Shown in pieces: positions 39,897 to 48,384 of a DNA stretch of 64,000 nucleotides. The stretch comes from Leekyejoonella antrihumi (GTDB taxonomy: Bacteria > Actinomycetota > Actinomycetes > Actinomycetales > Dermatophilaceae). A model generated the notes under the pieces. The model had not been told where the DNA came from and did no database searches. It saw only the letters and a list, made by a program, of their open reading frames with translations. The DNA lies in the NCBI RefSeq assembly GCF_007845645.1, contig NZ_VCQV01000014.1, positions 1-64,000 on the forward strand, in the 5' to 3' direction. A program made the position numbers and the translations under genes. The number at the start of each line of letters is the position of its first letter. Position 1 is the first letter of the stretch.

Positions 39897-42746
39897 CTAC
39901 TCCGCTGCCTCCAGCAGCTGCGCGAGGTGTATTCCGCGCCGCTGGGTCAGGTCGGCCAGCTGCGTCCTGCAGGAGAAGCCGTCGGCAAGGATCGTGTCGT
40001 CCGCACCCATCGACCGGACCGCGGGGAGCAGATCGTGCTCTGCGACCTTCACGGACACGTCGTAGTGGCCCAGCTCCACCCCGAAGTTGCCGGCCAGGCC
40101 GCAGCAGCCGCCCAGCCGGGTCACCTCCGCACCCGCGCGGCGAAGCAGCTCGGCGTCCTTGGACCAGCCCATCACCGCGTGGTGATGGCAGTGCGGCTGG
40201 GCCACGACCCGGCGTCCGGTCAGGTCCGGCGGTTCCCATCCCGGCGTGCCGGACAGCAGTTCGGCCACCGTGAGCACCCGGCGGCTGACCGCGGTCGCCT
40301 CGGGGCCGGTGACAAGCTCTGTCAGCTCGTGGCGCAGCACCGCGGTGCACGACGGCTCCATGCCGACGATGGGCAGTCCGGCGGCTGCCGGGGCGATCAG
40401 CTGCGCCACGGTGGCCGCCAGGATGCGCTGCGCGGCGTCCAGCTGGCCGGTGGAGATCCAGGTCAGGCCGCAGCACGCCGCCTCGGGTGTCGTGACCGGC
40501 TCATATCCGGCATCTCGCAGCACCGAGACGGTTGCTTGACCGACCTCGGGGGAGAAGTGGTCGGTGAACGTGTCGACCATCAGCAGCACCTGCCGTCCGT
40601 GGATCGCATCCGGGTCGAACGGCCGGACACCATTGCGTGCAGCCCACTGTCGAAAGCTCACCGGCGCGAACTGCGGTAAGGAGCGACGCGGGTCCACGCC
40701 CGCGGCCTTCTTCAGCAACGGGATCCTGTCACCGACCCGAAGCACAACGTTCGCGAACCGTGGGAGCTGGCCGGCGAGGCGCGCCCACCGGGGCAGTCGA
40801 CCGAGCACGTAGTGGGACCGCGGCCGGATCCGACCGCGGTAAGACTGGTGCAGCACCTCGGACTTGTAGGCCGCCATGTCCGTCCCGGTCGGGCAGTCCG
40901 AGGCGCAGCCCTTGCAGGAGAGGCACAGATCGAGAGCCTCGTGCACCTCCGGCGCACGCCAACCACCTTGCACGAGTGTGCCATTGATCATCTCCTGCAG
41001 CACTCGGGCGCGGCCTCGTGTCGAGTTCTTCTCCTCGCCCGTCGCCAGGTAGGACGGGCACATGACTCCACCGGTCGCGGTGTTGTCCGCGCGGCACTTG
41101 CCGACACCGGTGCAGCGATGGACGGCCTGACTCAGGTCGCCGCCGTCCTTCGTCCAGGAGAAGGCCAGCTGCCGCGGTGGGACCGGCGGTGCGGGAAAGC
41201 GAAGGTCTGCATCCAGCGGCGCGGGATCGACCAGCACCCCGGGGTTGAGCAGGTCCCGCGGGTCGCAGATGCGCTTGACCTCGCCGAAGAGGCGAAGCGC
41301 TTCGGCGGGGTACATCAGGGGCAGGAGCTCGCTCCGGGCTCGCCCGTCACCGTGCTCACCGGACAAGGAACCGCCGTATCGTGACACCAGCTTCGCGGCG
41401 TCGATCATGAACGCCCGCAGCACCTGCGACCCGTCGGGTCGATCCATTGGCAGGTCGAGGCGGACATGCATGCAACCGTCTCCGAAGTGTCCGAAGGGTG
41501 AGGCCGTCAGCCCGAACTCGTTCAGCAGGAGGTCGAAGTCCCGCAAATAGGAGCCGAGCGACTCGGGGGGAACGGCGGCATCCTCCCAACCCGCATGCGC
41601 CGGCCTGCCGGCGGGTGACCGTCCGGCAAGTCCCGCGCCATCCGCCCGGATTCGCCAAAGAGCGGCCGCCTCGCCGGGGTCGCTCACGATCCGGGTCTGC
41701 AGGGCCCCCGCCCCGCTGTCCGCCGCTAGAGCCTGCGCCCGCTCGGCGACCTCGCCGGCCGCGCCACCAGTGAGCTCCACGAACAGCCACGCCGCCCCGG
41801 ACGGCAGGACGGGCACCGCGTCGGCGCCGCGGCGCTCGCGGACGACGTCGACGAGTCGGGCGTCGAGTCCTTCACACGCAGTTGGTCGGTGCCGCAGGAT
41901 CATCGGCGCGGCGTCTCCGGCGGAGGCGATGTCGGCATAGCCGAGCGCCACCATGACCCGGTACGCGGGGTCACGCACCAGCCGGACCGTCGCCTCGGTG
42001 ATCAGCCCGAGGGTGCCCTCGGTGCCAACCAGGAACCGCGCGAGGTCGAAGCCGCGCTCCGGCAGGAGATGTTCCATGCTGTAGCCGGACACCTGGCGGC
42101 CGAAGCGCCCGAACGACGTGCGCATGGTCTCCAGGTTCTGGGCGACCAGATCGTGCAGGGCACGACCTTCGACGTCGACCGGCCGCTTGCCGCGCGCGCC
42201 GGGCTGCACCGCGGTCAGGTCGAACATGGTCCCGGTCCCGAAGACACCTTTGAGCCGCTCCACGTTGTCGACCGTCCGCCCGTAGCCCAGGGTCCGCGAC
42301 CCGCAGGCGTTGTTGCCCACCATTCCACCGATGGTGCAGCGCGTGGACGTGGAGGGGTCGGGGCCGAACCGCAGGCCGTGCTGCGCCGCCGCATCCTGCA
42401 AGGTGGCCTGCACGCAGCCGGGCTGGACCACGGCCAGGCCGGCCGCTGGGTCGATCTCAAGGACGCGGTTCAGGTGGCGCGACAGGTCGAGCACGAGCCC
42501 GGCACCCACGGCGTTGCCGGCCACCGAGGTGCCGGCACCGCGCGCGGTGACCGGCACGCCGAGTTCGCCGGCCACGTGGAATGCGGCGACGACTTCCTCG
42601 GACGTGCGGGGAAATGCCACCCCTTGTGGGGGAATCCGATACAGCGAGGCATCGGAGGAATAGGCGGCCGCTGTGGTGGTGTCGTCCGCGACCTGTGAGA
42701 CGCCGGCAGCGCGGAGTCGAGAGAGGAGTTCAGTCACGTGTAACAT
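39897..42746 (-). CDS. FAD and Fe-S oxidoreductase, YdiJ-like D-2-hydroxyglutarate dehydrogenase
   Basis: A 949-aa fusion: FAD_binding_4 domain (VTARGAGTSVAGNAVGAGLVLDLS, TIGGMVGNNACGSRTLGYG), FAD-oxidase C-terminal domain (SPFGHFGDGCMHVRLDL, SGEHGDGRARSELLPLMY), a 4Fe-4S ferredoxin region (HRCTGVGKCRADN...MCPS and CLSCKGCASDCPTGTDM), and two CCG-type cysteine clusters (ACCGLTW, GGCCGLAGNFG). This architecture is that of E. coli YdiJ, a D-2-hydroxyglutarate dehydrogenase; D-lactate or glycolate oxidation are alternatives. The nearby transhydrogenase makes D-2-hydroxyglutarate, supporting the choice. Possible starts are 42755, 42746 and a GTG at 42737. Confidence 0.88.
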   Translation of the reverse strand: MLHVTELLSRLRAAGVSQVADDTTTAAAYSSDASLYRIPPQGVAFPRTSEEVVAAFHVAGELGVPVTARGAGTSVAGNAVGAGLVLDLSRHLNRVLEIDPAAGLAVVQPGCVQATLQDAAAQHGLRFGPDPSTSTRCTIGGMVGNNACGSRTLGYGRTVDNVERLKGVFGTGTMFDLTAVQPGARGKRPVDVEGRALHDLVAQNLETMRTSFGRFGRQVSGYSMEHLLPERGFDLARFLVGTEGTLGLITEATVRLVRDPAYRVMVALGYADIASAGDAAPMILRHRPTACEGLDARLVDVVRERRGADAVPVLPSGAAWLFVELTGGAAGEVAERAQALAADSGAGALQTRIVSDPGEAAALWRIRADGAGLAGRSPAGRPAHAGWEDAAVPPESLGSYLRDFDLLLNEFGLTASPFGHFGDGCMHVRLDLPMDRPDGSQVLRAFMIDAAKLVSRYGGSLSGEHGDGRARSELLPLMYPAEALRLFGEVKRICDPRDLLNPGVLVDPAPLDADLRFPAPPVPPRQLAFSWTKDGGDLSQAVHRCTGVGKCRADNTATGGVMCPSYLATGEEKNSTRGRARVLQEMINGTLVQGGWRAPEVHEALDLCLSCKGCASDCPTGTDMAAYKSEVLHQSYRGRIRPRSHYVLGRLPRWARLAGQLPRFANVVLRVGDRIPLLKKAAGVDPRRSLPQFAPVSFRQWAARNGVRPFDPDAIHGRQVLLMVDTFTDHFSPEVGQATVSVLRDAGYEPVTTPEAACCGLTWISTGQLDAAQRILAATVAQLIAPAAAGLPIVGMEPSCTAVLRHELTELVTGPEATAVSRRVLTVAELLSGTPGWEPPDLTGRRVVAQPHCHHHAVMGWSKDAELLRRAGAEVTRLGGCCGLAGNFGVELGHYDVSVKVAEHDLLPAVRSMGADDTILADGFSCRTQLADLTQRRGIHLAQLLEAAE

Positions 42747-42751
42747 GTTAC
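42740..42751. promoter_or_regulatory. GTAACATGTTAC palindrome at the head-to-head start codons
   Basis: A perfect 12-bp palindrome overlaps the 5' ends of both divergent genes. Its two TAACAT halves can act as -10 elements in opposite directions: seven bases after one lies the gntR ATG (42754), and seven bases after the other lies an in-frame GTG (42737) of the FAD/Fe-S gene. It is also the expected shape of a FadR-type GntR operator. Confidence 0.55.
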
Positions 42752-42753
42752 TC

Positions 42754-43458
42754 ATGGTCAATCACGCGAGTGCAACCCTTGCCGAAGAGGTGGCGGCCCA
42801 GGTCCGGTCCTGGATCCGGGACGGGACGCTGCTGCGCGATGAGCTGTACTCGGTCCAGCAGCTGGCAGATCGCTTCGAGGTGTCCCGTAGCCCGGTGCGT
42901 GAGGGGTTGCTCGCCCTGGCGGAGTCAGGTCTGATCGAGTTCACTCGGAACCGTGGATTTCGTATCGTGGTGCCCGGCGCACGCGACGTGGCCGAGATCT
43001 TCGCGCTGCGCCTGGCGCTGGAACCGGCCGCGGCGCGGCGCGCGGCGGCCGTCCGCAGCGTGGCAGGCGTCGACCGGTTGACCGACGCCGTGGACGGGAT
43101 GACCCGTGCCGCCGGCCAGGACGATTCAGCCGCATTCGCTCAGCACGACCAGGCGTTGCACCACGAGATCATGCGGATCGCCGGCAATGGCCGCGCAACG
43201 GCGGTCATCGAGGAGCTTCGCGACGTGACCCGAGCCCTGGGGCCCTCGACAATGGGCCGCTCACGCTCACTGACCGACATACTCGGTGAACATCAGCCAT
43301 TCGTGGATGCCATCGTGGCGGGAAATGCCGCACGCGCCGAGATGTCGATGCACCGGCACCTGGTCGCGACCGGGCGGCTGCTGGTGCAGCAGTGCTGGGA
43401 GGACGGGGACAGCGCGGCCTTTGAGGTGTGGGAGGACGTCGTCGACGAGGACAGGTGA
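42754..43458 (+). CDS. GntR-family (FadR subfamily) regulator
   Basis: A 234-aa regulator with an N-terminal winged helix (YSVQQLADRFEVSRSPVREGLLALAESGLIEF, about residues 30-62) and an all-helical FCD effector domain with metal/ligand histidines (HDQALHHEIMRIAGN). It is divergent from the D-2-hydroxyglutarate dehydrogenase-like gene with essentially no intergenic DNA. A GntR protein, DhdR, represses a D-2-hydroxyglutarate dehydrogenase gene in Achromobacter, a useful precedent but not proof. An ATG at 42745 is an alternative start. Confidence 0.88.
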   Translation: MVNHASATLAEEVAAQVRSWIRDGTLLRDELYSVQQLADRFEVSRSPVREGLLALAESGLIEFTRNRGFRIVVPGARDVAEIFALRLALEPAAARRAAAVRSVAGVDRLTDAVDGMTRAAGQDDSAAFAQHDQALHHEIMRIAGNGRATAVIEELRDVTRALGPSTMGRSRSLTDILGEHQPFVDAIVAGNAARAEMSMHRHLVATGRLLVQQCWEDGDSAAFEVWEDVVDEDR

Positions 43459-43478
43459 CTCAGTGACTCAGTGGCTCA
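43455..43478. repeat. Three tandem 8-bp repeats at convergent stops
   Basis: GTGACTCA, GTGACTCA, GTGGCTCA run in tandem. The first unit contains the gntR stop (TGA 43456-43458) and the second contains the iclR stop on the other strand (43468-43470). Probably slippage in a short spacer. Confidence 0.7.
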
Positions 43479-44262
43479 AGGAGGTGTCGTCCGGCACGAC
43501 GTGCGACACCTCGGCGGCTGTGTCGATCACCAGAGGCCCGAGGGCTGCCACCCGGTCGCGGCGCATCCGCACAGCGGGGGCCTGCAGCACGATCGCCGCG
43601 TGGGCATGTCCGGACTCGTCCAGCACCGGTGCACCCACGCATCGCACGCCCTCGACGTTCTCCTCCACGTCCACCGCGTAGCCGCGCCCGCGGATCTCCT
43701 CCAGCTGCTGGATCAGTTGACCCCGGGTCGCCAGGGTCCCGGGCGCGACGGGGTCAAGCCGCTCCGGCAAGGCCTGCAGGTAGCCCTCCGGCGCCTCGCC
43801 GAAGGCAAGAATCACCTTGCCCGACGCGGTGCTGTAGAGCGGGAACCGTGCGCCGATGGTCTGCTCGAACCGCAGGGGGAGGGTCGACTGCACCCGCAGC
43901 AGCACGACCGACTCCGGCCCCTCGCGGATGCTCAGGTTCACCGACTCCTTGGTCTGGCGTGCCAGCTCGCGCATGGCGGGCAGGGCCTTGTCCAGTCCCA
44001 GCACGCGCTGCGCGGCCTGGCCGAGCAGCGCGGTGCGGGCGCCCAGGTGGTAGGCGTCCGTGACGGGATTTCGTCGGATCATTCCCTCGGCCGCGAGCGC
44101 CTTGGCCATCCGGCTCGTCGTTCCCGCGGTCAGGCCGGTCTGGCCGGCCAGCTGCGTGATGGTCAGCTCGTCGTGCTCGGAGAGGGCCAGCAGCAGGCCC
44201 AGCGCGCGCTGGATCGCCTGAGTGCCGCCGGGATGGGCTGGCGAGGGCTTGGCCGAGGTCAT
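43468..44262 (-). CDS. IclR-family transcriptional regulator
   Basis: A 264-aa IclR protein: winged helix around TITQLAGQTGLTAGTTSRMAKALAAEGMI (residues 35-63) and effector domain with FPLYSTASGKVILA. It is divergent from the transhydrogenase gene (96 bp between starts) with a perfect palindrome between them, so it likely controls the transhydrogenase-symporter operon. The ATG at 44262 is preferred over an upstream in-frame start that would cross the operator. Confidence 0.9.
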   Translation of the reverse strand: MTSAKPSPAHPGGTQAIQRALGLLLALSEHDELTITQLAGQTGLTAGTTSRMAKALAAEGMIRRNPVTDAYHLGARTALLGQAAQRVLGLDKALPAMRELARQTKESVNLSIREGPESVVLLRVQSTLPLRFEQTIGARFPLYSTASGKVILAFGEAPEGYLQALPERLDPVAPGTLATRGQLIQQLEEIRGRGYAVDVEENVEGVRCVGAPVLDESGHAHAAIVLQAPAVRMRRDRVAALGPLVIDTAAEVSHVVPDDTSLSH

Positions 44263-44300
44263 GACCCCGAGCCTACTGAAAATGACATGCGACGAACTCT

Positions 44301-44326
44301 TGTGAGGCACCTCACATATCTATAGT
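44301..44326 (+). promoter_or_regulatory. IclR operator and -10 of the transhydrogenase operon
   Basis: TGTGAGG-ca-CCTCACA (44301-44316) is a perfect 16-bp palindrome immediately upstream of TATAGT (44321-44326), a good -10 box. A second, shorter TGTGG...CCACA pair spans 44326-44344. The placement fits control by the divergent IclR protein. Confidence 0.6.
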
Positions 44327-44358
44327 GTGGCGGTAATCACCACATTATGGAGGACGAT

Positions 44359-45624
44359 ATGCAGACCATGAACGAGTCCGTGTTCACCTGGGCGGCGCCG
44401 CCGCTCAAGTTCGGCGTCGGCGCGCTCGACGAGATCGGCGCTGAGGTTGGCTCCCGCAAGGCACGGTCCGCGCTCGTGCTGACCGACAAGGGTGTCGCGG
44501 AGACCGGCATACCGGCCCGCGTGCGCGCATCGCTGGAGGCCGTCGGCATCGAAACGGAGGTCTACGACCGCGTCGGTGTGGAGCCCACCGACGACTCGAT
44601 CGCCGAGGCGGTCGAGTTCGCCCGGGCGCGCGACTGGGACTGCTTCGTGGCGGTCGGCGGCGGATCGTCGATCGACACGGCGAAGGCCGTGAATCTGCTG
44701 ACGACGCACGACGGTGACCTGCTGGACTACATCACCCCGCCGATCGGTCAGGGACGGGTGCCCACGAACCCCCTCAAGCCGTTGATCGCGGTGCCGACCA
44801 CCGCTGGCACCGGGTCGGAGTCGACGACGATCTGTGTGGTCGACCTGCTCTCCATGCACCTGAAGGCCGGAGTCAGCCACCCCGCGCTGCGGCCGGTCCT
44901 GGCGATCGTGGACCCCACCACCACGATCAGCTTGCCGACGGAGGTCACTGCCGCGAGCGGTATGGATGTGCTGTCCCACGCTCTGGAGAGCTACACGAGT
45001 GTGCGGTTCGACGCGAAGCCCGCCACGGCCGACCCGATGGCGCGCCCGGCGTTCTGCGGGGCCAACCCGATCAGTGACGTCTGGTGCGAGATGGCGCTCA
45101 AGCTGGTAGGTGCAAACCTGCGGCGAGCCGTCATGAACGGCCGCGACCTCGAGGCTCGCACGCAGATGGCGCTGGCATCGACCTACGCCGGAACGGGTTT
45201 CGGCAATGCCGGCACCCACCTGCCGCACGCGAACGCCTACCCGATCGCCGGCGCCGTCAAGGGCTACAAGGCCGCCGGCTACCCGGAGATGCCGATGGTT
45301 CCGCACGGGCAGGCCGTCTCGGTCACGGCGCCGCAGGTCTTCAACTGGACCTATCCGGGCGACCCGGAGCGCCACCTTCGGGCGGCGGAGTTGCTGTCCG
45401 GGCGCACGTTCACCACCGTCGACGGGGCCGAGGCGTTGGCCGGCACCCTTCGCGACCTGATGTCCGATATCGGGATCCCCACCAGCCTGAGCACGTTCGG
45501 CTACGTCGAGTCCGACATCGATCTTCTTGTCGCCGGTGCGATGAAGCAGAGTCGTCAGCTCTCGGTCGTCCCACGTCCGGTCACCGCCGAAGCACTCGGC
45601 GACATCTTCCGGGCATCCTTCTGA
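44359..45624 (+). CDS. Hydroxyacid-oxoacid transhydrogenase (iron-containing ADH, ADHFE1-like)
   Basis: The 421-aa group III iron-type alcohol dehydrogenase matches human ADHFE1 segment by segment: VEPTDDSIAEAVEFA, VAVGGGSSIDTAKA, LLDYITPPIG, LKPLIAVPTTAGTGSE, GMDVLSHALESYTS, ANPISDVW, GTGFGNAGTHLPHANAYPI. ADHFE1 oxidises 4-hydroxybutyrate to succinic semialdehyde while reducing 2-oxoglutarate to D-2-hydroxyglutarate, with bound cofactor. GGAGG five bases before the ATG at 44359 decides that start over an ATG at 44347. It is followed by the MHS symporter 9 bp downstream. Confidence 0.88.
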   Translation: MQTMNESVFTWAAPPLKFGVGALDEIGAEVGSRKARSALVLTDKGVAETGIPARVRASLEAVGIETEVYDRVGVEPTDDSIAEAVEFARARDWDCFVAVGGGSSIDTAKAVNLLTTHDGDLLDYITPPIGQGRVPTNPLKPLIAVPTTAGTGSESTTICVVDLLSMHLKAGVSHPALRPVLAIVDPTTTISLPTEVTAASGMDVLSHALESYTSVRFDAKPATADPMARPAFCGANPISDVWCEMALKLVGANLRRAVMNGRDLEARTQMALASTYAGTGFGNAGTHLPHANAYPIAGAVKGYKAAGYPEMPMVPHGQAVSVTAPQVFNWTYPGDPERHLRAAELLSGRTFTTVDGAEALAGTLRDLMSDIGIPTSLSTFGYVESDIDLLVAGAMKQSRQLSVVPRPVTAEALGDIFRASF

Positions 45625-45633
45625 GGAGCTGAC

Positions 45634-46986
45634 ATGGCTGATCTCGGCACGACCAAGTCAGTGGACAAGCCGCCGGACCGGCGACAGCTGCGCACGGTGC
45701 TGCTGTCCTGCGTCATGGGGACGACCATCGAGTGGTACGACTTCTTCCTCTACGGAGTGGCCGCGGGTCTGATCTTCAACAAGCAGTACTTCCCCAGCCA
45801 TGACCCGGTGGTGGGCACCCTGCTCGCCTTCGCGACCTTCGCGGTCGGTTTCGTCGCGCGGCCGATCGGCGGCCTGATCTTCGGTCACATCGGTGACAAG
45901 GTCGGCCGCAAGAAGAGCATGGTCATGACGATGATGATCATGGGCGTCGCAACCTTCCTGATCGGCTGCATCCCCACCTATGCCACGATCGGCGTAGCAG
46001 CCCCGATCATCCTGGTGGTGCTGCGGGTGTTCCAGGGACTTGCCGTGGGTGGCGAGTGGGGCGGCGCGGTGCTGATGTCCGTCGAGTACGCGCCGAAGGG
46101 GCGGCGCACCCTCTTCGGGTCCGTGCCACAGATGGGCCTTGCCGTCGGGTTGATGCTCGGCACCGGAATCTTCGCGTTCATCGGCGCGATCATGAGCGAC
46201 TCCTCCTACACGGCCTGGGGCTGGCGCATCACCTTCTGGCTGAGCCTGCTGCTGGTAGTCGTCGGGATGATGATCCGGCTCAAGGTGATGGAGTCCCCGG
46301 CCTTCATCAAGCTGGAGGAGCGCCAGGAGCGCTCGCAGATCCCGGCGCGAGACCTGGTGGCCAGTCCCACCAACCGTCGGAACCTGTGGCTTGGCATGGG
46401 TGCTCGCTGGGTCGAGGGCGTGGCGTTCAACGCCTGGGCCGTGTTCTCGATCTCCTATGCCTCGGGCACCCTGCATCTGAAAAGTGGGCCCGCTCTCATC
46501 TCGGTCATGATCGGAGCCGCTGCCCTGCTCGTCTTCATCCCGGTCTGGGGCTACCTCGGTGACCGGTTCACCAGCAGGCGGACGTATCTGCTCGGAGTGG
46601 TTCTCGCGACGATCGCTCCGTTCATTGCCTTCCCCCTCATCAACACGGGCAACGCGGTGCTGCTCGGCGTGGGCATCGTGCTGGCACTGGGGATTCTCTA
46701 CCCCGTGCTGTATGCCCCGGAAGCCGCGTTCTTCGCGGACCTCTTCCCGGTGAACGTTCGCTACACCGGCATCTCCGTCGTGTACCAGATGTCGGGCATC
46801 GTGGCCTCGGGTCTGACACCGCTGGTCCTGACGTTCCTGCTGGATCGAGCAGGTGGCGGGGTGTCGTTGATCATCGGCTACTTCGTGATCACCGGCGTCA
46901 TCAGCGCGGTGTGCACGCTGATGATTCGTCCGCAGTCGCCGGCCCGAACCAAGCGCACCCGGATCGAATCGGCACTGACCGTGTAG
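45634..46986 (+). CDS. MHS-family (metabolite:H+) MFS symporter
   Basis: A 450-aa transporter of the metabolite:H+ symporter group (ShiA/ProP/KgtP relatives): GTTIEWYDFFLYGVAAGLIF at the N-terminus, GHIGDKVGRKKSM and RVFQGLAVGGEWGGAVLMSVEY are diagnostic. GAGGAG precedes the ATG. Co-transcribed with the transhydrogenase, it probably imports that enzyme's hydroxyacid or oxoacid substrate (for example 4-hydroxybutyrate or 2-oxoglutarate); the exact ligand is not readable from sequence. About 107 bp without features follow. Confidence 0.9.
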   Translation: MADLGTTKSVDKPPDRRQLRTVLLSCVMGTTIEWYDFFLYGVAAGLIFNKQYFPSHDPVVGTLLAFATFAVGFVARPIGGLIFGHIGDKVGRKKSMVMTMMIMGVATFLIGCIPTYATIGVAAPIILVVLRVFQGLAVGGEWGGAVLMSVEYAPKGRRTLFGSVPQMGLAVGLMLGTGIFAFIGAIMSDSSYTAWGWRITFWLSLLLVVVGMMIRLKVMESPAFIKLEERQERSQIPARDLVASPTNRRNLWLGMGARWVEGVAFNAWAVFSISYASGTLHLKSGPALISVMIGAAALLVFIPVWGYLGDRFTSRRTYLLGVVLATIAPFIAFPLINTGNAVLLGVGIVLALGILYPVLYAPEAAFFADLFPVNVRYTGISVVYQMSGIVASGLTPLVLTFLLDRAGGGVSLIIGYFVITGVISAVCTLMIRPQSPARTKRTRIESALTV

Positions 46987-47093
46987 GCCGGTCCCCGGCA
47001 TCGACGTCGCAGTATTCCGCCCGAAGTCGCGAAATACGCCCGGATAATGACATCTCGAGGGCGCGAAGGTGGGCTGCACGTGACGGGACCGGA

Positions 47094-47738
47094 CTATGCG
47101 GTGCGGCGGGCGTGGCGGATGAGCCAGAAGGTGCTGAACAGCGGTCCGCCGACCGTGATGATCAGGAGCACGATGATCAGGATCGTCGACCAGATGCCGG
47201 GCCCGCCGGTGGTGGTGCATTGCTGCACGACCGTGGCGGCGCTGGATGGGGTCGGCGCCGACACGGAACCGCAACTGGCGTCTTCGGTCGTGCTGGCGAA
47301 GAAGGTAGCCCCGCCGCCCAGCAGCACCGGGGCGAACAGGCCGCCGGGCACCAGTAGGGTGCCGATGAGCTTGTCCCTGGTGCGCCAGGCGGTCGAGGTC
47401 CACAGCAGCACCACGCCGACGAGCCAGCCAACGAACGGCACGACGACCCCGCCGACGAGCAGCAGCACGATCGCGATGACATCGCGGGCCGCGATCCGCG
47501 ACCTGTCTGGCGGCAGCTCCGCGCGGGCCGCCTCGGCGATCTCGGTGGGTGTGCCGAGGTGATCCAGAATGGTGGCGATCACCGCCGGCGACTGCTCGGG
47601 CGCGTCGGCCAACGCCGCGTCGATGTGTGCGCTGATGTCGCGGAGGATCTCCCGGCGGCGAGCACGCGGTAGGTCGTGCAGCGCCCGATCCAGTTCGTCC
47701 AGGTAGTGGTGCACGCTGGGTGCGGTCAGATTCGACAT
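47094..47738 (-). CDS. HAAS-domain (DUF1700-type) membrane protein
   Basis: The 214-aa protein begins with a HAAS/DUF1700-like helical region (YLDELDRALHDLPRARRREILRDISAHIDAAL...LDHLGTPTEIAEAARAEL), then about four transmembrane helices. Such proteins are encoded right after PadR regulators, as here (2-bp gap), and are thought to be the regulated membrane partner. Function unknown. Confidence 0.82.
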   Translation of the reverse strand: MSNLTAPSVHHYLDELDRALHDLPRARRREILRDISAHIDAALADAPEQSPAVIATILDHLGTPTEIAEAARAELPPDRSRIAARDVIAIVLLLVGGVVVPFVGWLVGVVLLWTSTAWRTRDKLIGTLLVPGGLFAPVLLGGGATFFASTTEDASCGSVSAPTPSSAATVVQQCTTTGGPGIWSTILIIVLLIITVGGPLFSTFWLIRHARRTA

Positions 47739-47740
47739 GG

Positions 47741-48076
47741 TCACTGCTCCTCGGTCAGCACGCGGTCCACCGCGTCCCGGAAGATGCCCCACTGGTCGGT
47801 GAAATGCCGGACCGCGGCGTCACCGCGACGGGTCCGACGGTAGTAGCGCCGCGGAGGACCGGATGCGGACTCCCGCCAGGTCGACTCGACCATCCCGTCT
47901 CGGCGCAGCCGGGCCAGCAGTGGATAGACGGTGCCCTCGCTCGTGACCAGTACGCCGTCGGCGCCCAGCTCGGCGATCAGATCCCCGGCATACCGCTCAC
48001 CGCCGTGCAGCGCCGCCAGCACGCAGAACTCCAACGTTCCCCGCCGCAGGTGAGTGAGCAGCTGCCCCGCTTCCAT
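47741..48076 (-). CDS. PadR-family transcriptional regulator
   Basis: A 111-aa small PadR: TLEFCVLAALHGGERYAGDLIAELG, then SEGTVYPLLARLRRDGMVES and RYYRRTRRGD (wing). It co-occurs with the HAAS protein. On the minus strand TACTAT ends seven bases before the ATG, and the palindromic operator touches the start codon, indicating a leaderless, autorepressed transcript. Confidence 0.92.
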   Translation of the reverse strand: MEAGQLLTHLRRGTLEFCVLAALHGGERYAGDLIAELGADGVLVTSEGTVYPLLARLRRDGMVESTWRESASGPPRRYYRRTRRGDAAVRHFTDQWGIFRDAVDRVLTEEQ

Positions 48077-48100
48077 GTGTCACATAGTACTAGGTGACAC
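48077..48100. promoter_or_regulatory. PadR operator
   Basis: GTGTCAC (48077-48083) and GTGACAC (48094-48100) form a perfect inverted repeat with a 10-bp spacer; the core GTGTCA-N12-TGACAC shape resembles PadR sites (ATGT...ACAT). The minus-strand -10 TACTAT lies inside the spacer. The following gap to 48384 shows no further feature except a possible promoter for the aminotransferase gene. Confidence 0.65.
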
Positions 48101-48384
48101 CTACTCGTCAAGCCCGCGAGACGGGCCGCCCGCGCCATGGCCACCGACCGGCAACGCATGGCGGGTACCGCTCGGCCTTGACGGGTGTCCGGCCCCGAAC
48201 ACCATTGCCGGTCGCATGCCGCCGCCGCGAACCCGGCGCCGGACGGTGCCGGCTATACGGTGGACCGGGTAGGCCAGGATCCCGATGATGGTGGGTTGTT
48301 CGCCGCGGATCTCCATACACAGAGTCAGAGACATCTCAGGGCCGGTTTCGGCGGCGGAATCGGCACGGATCGGGAGACCGCGCA

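Noticed and set aside
48108-48384. Small ORFs on both strands between padR and the aminotransferase gene
   Set aside because: They overlap one another in opposite strands, lack ribosome binding sites, and have no recognisable composition or family.
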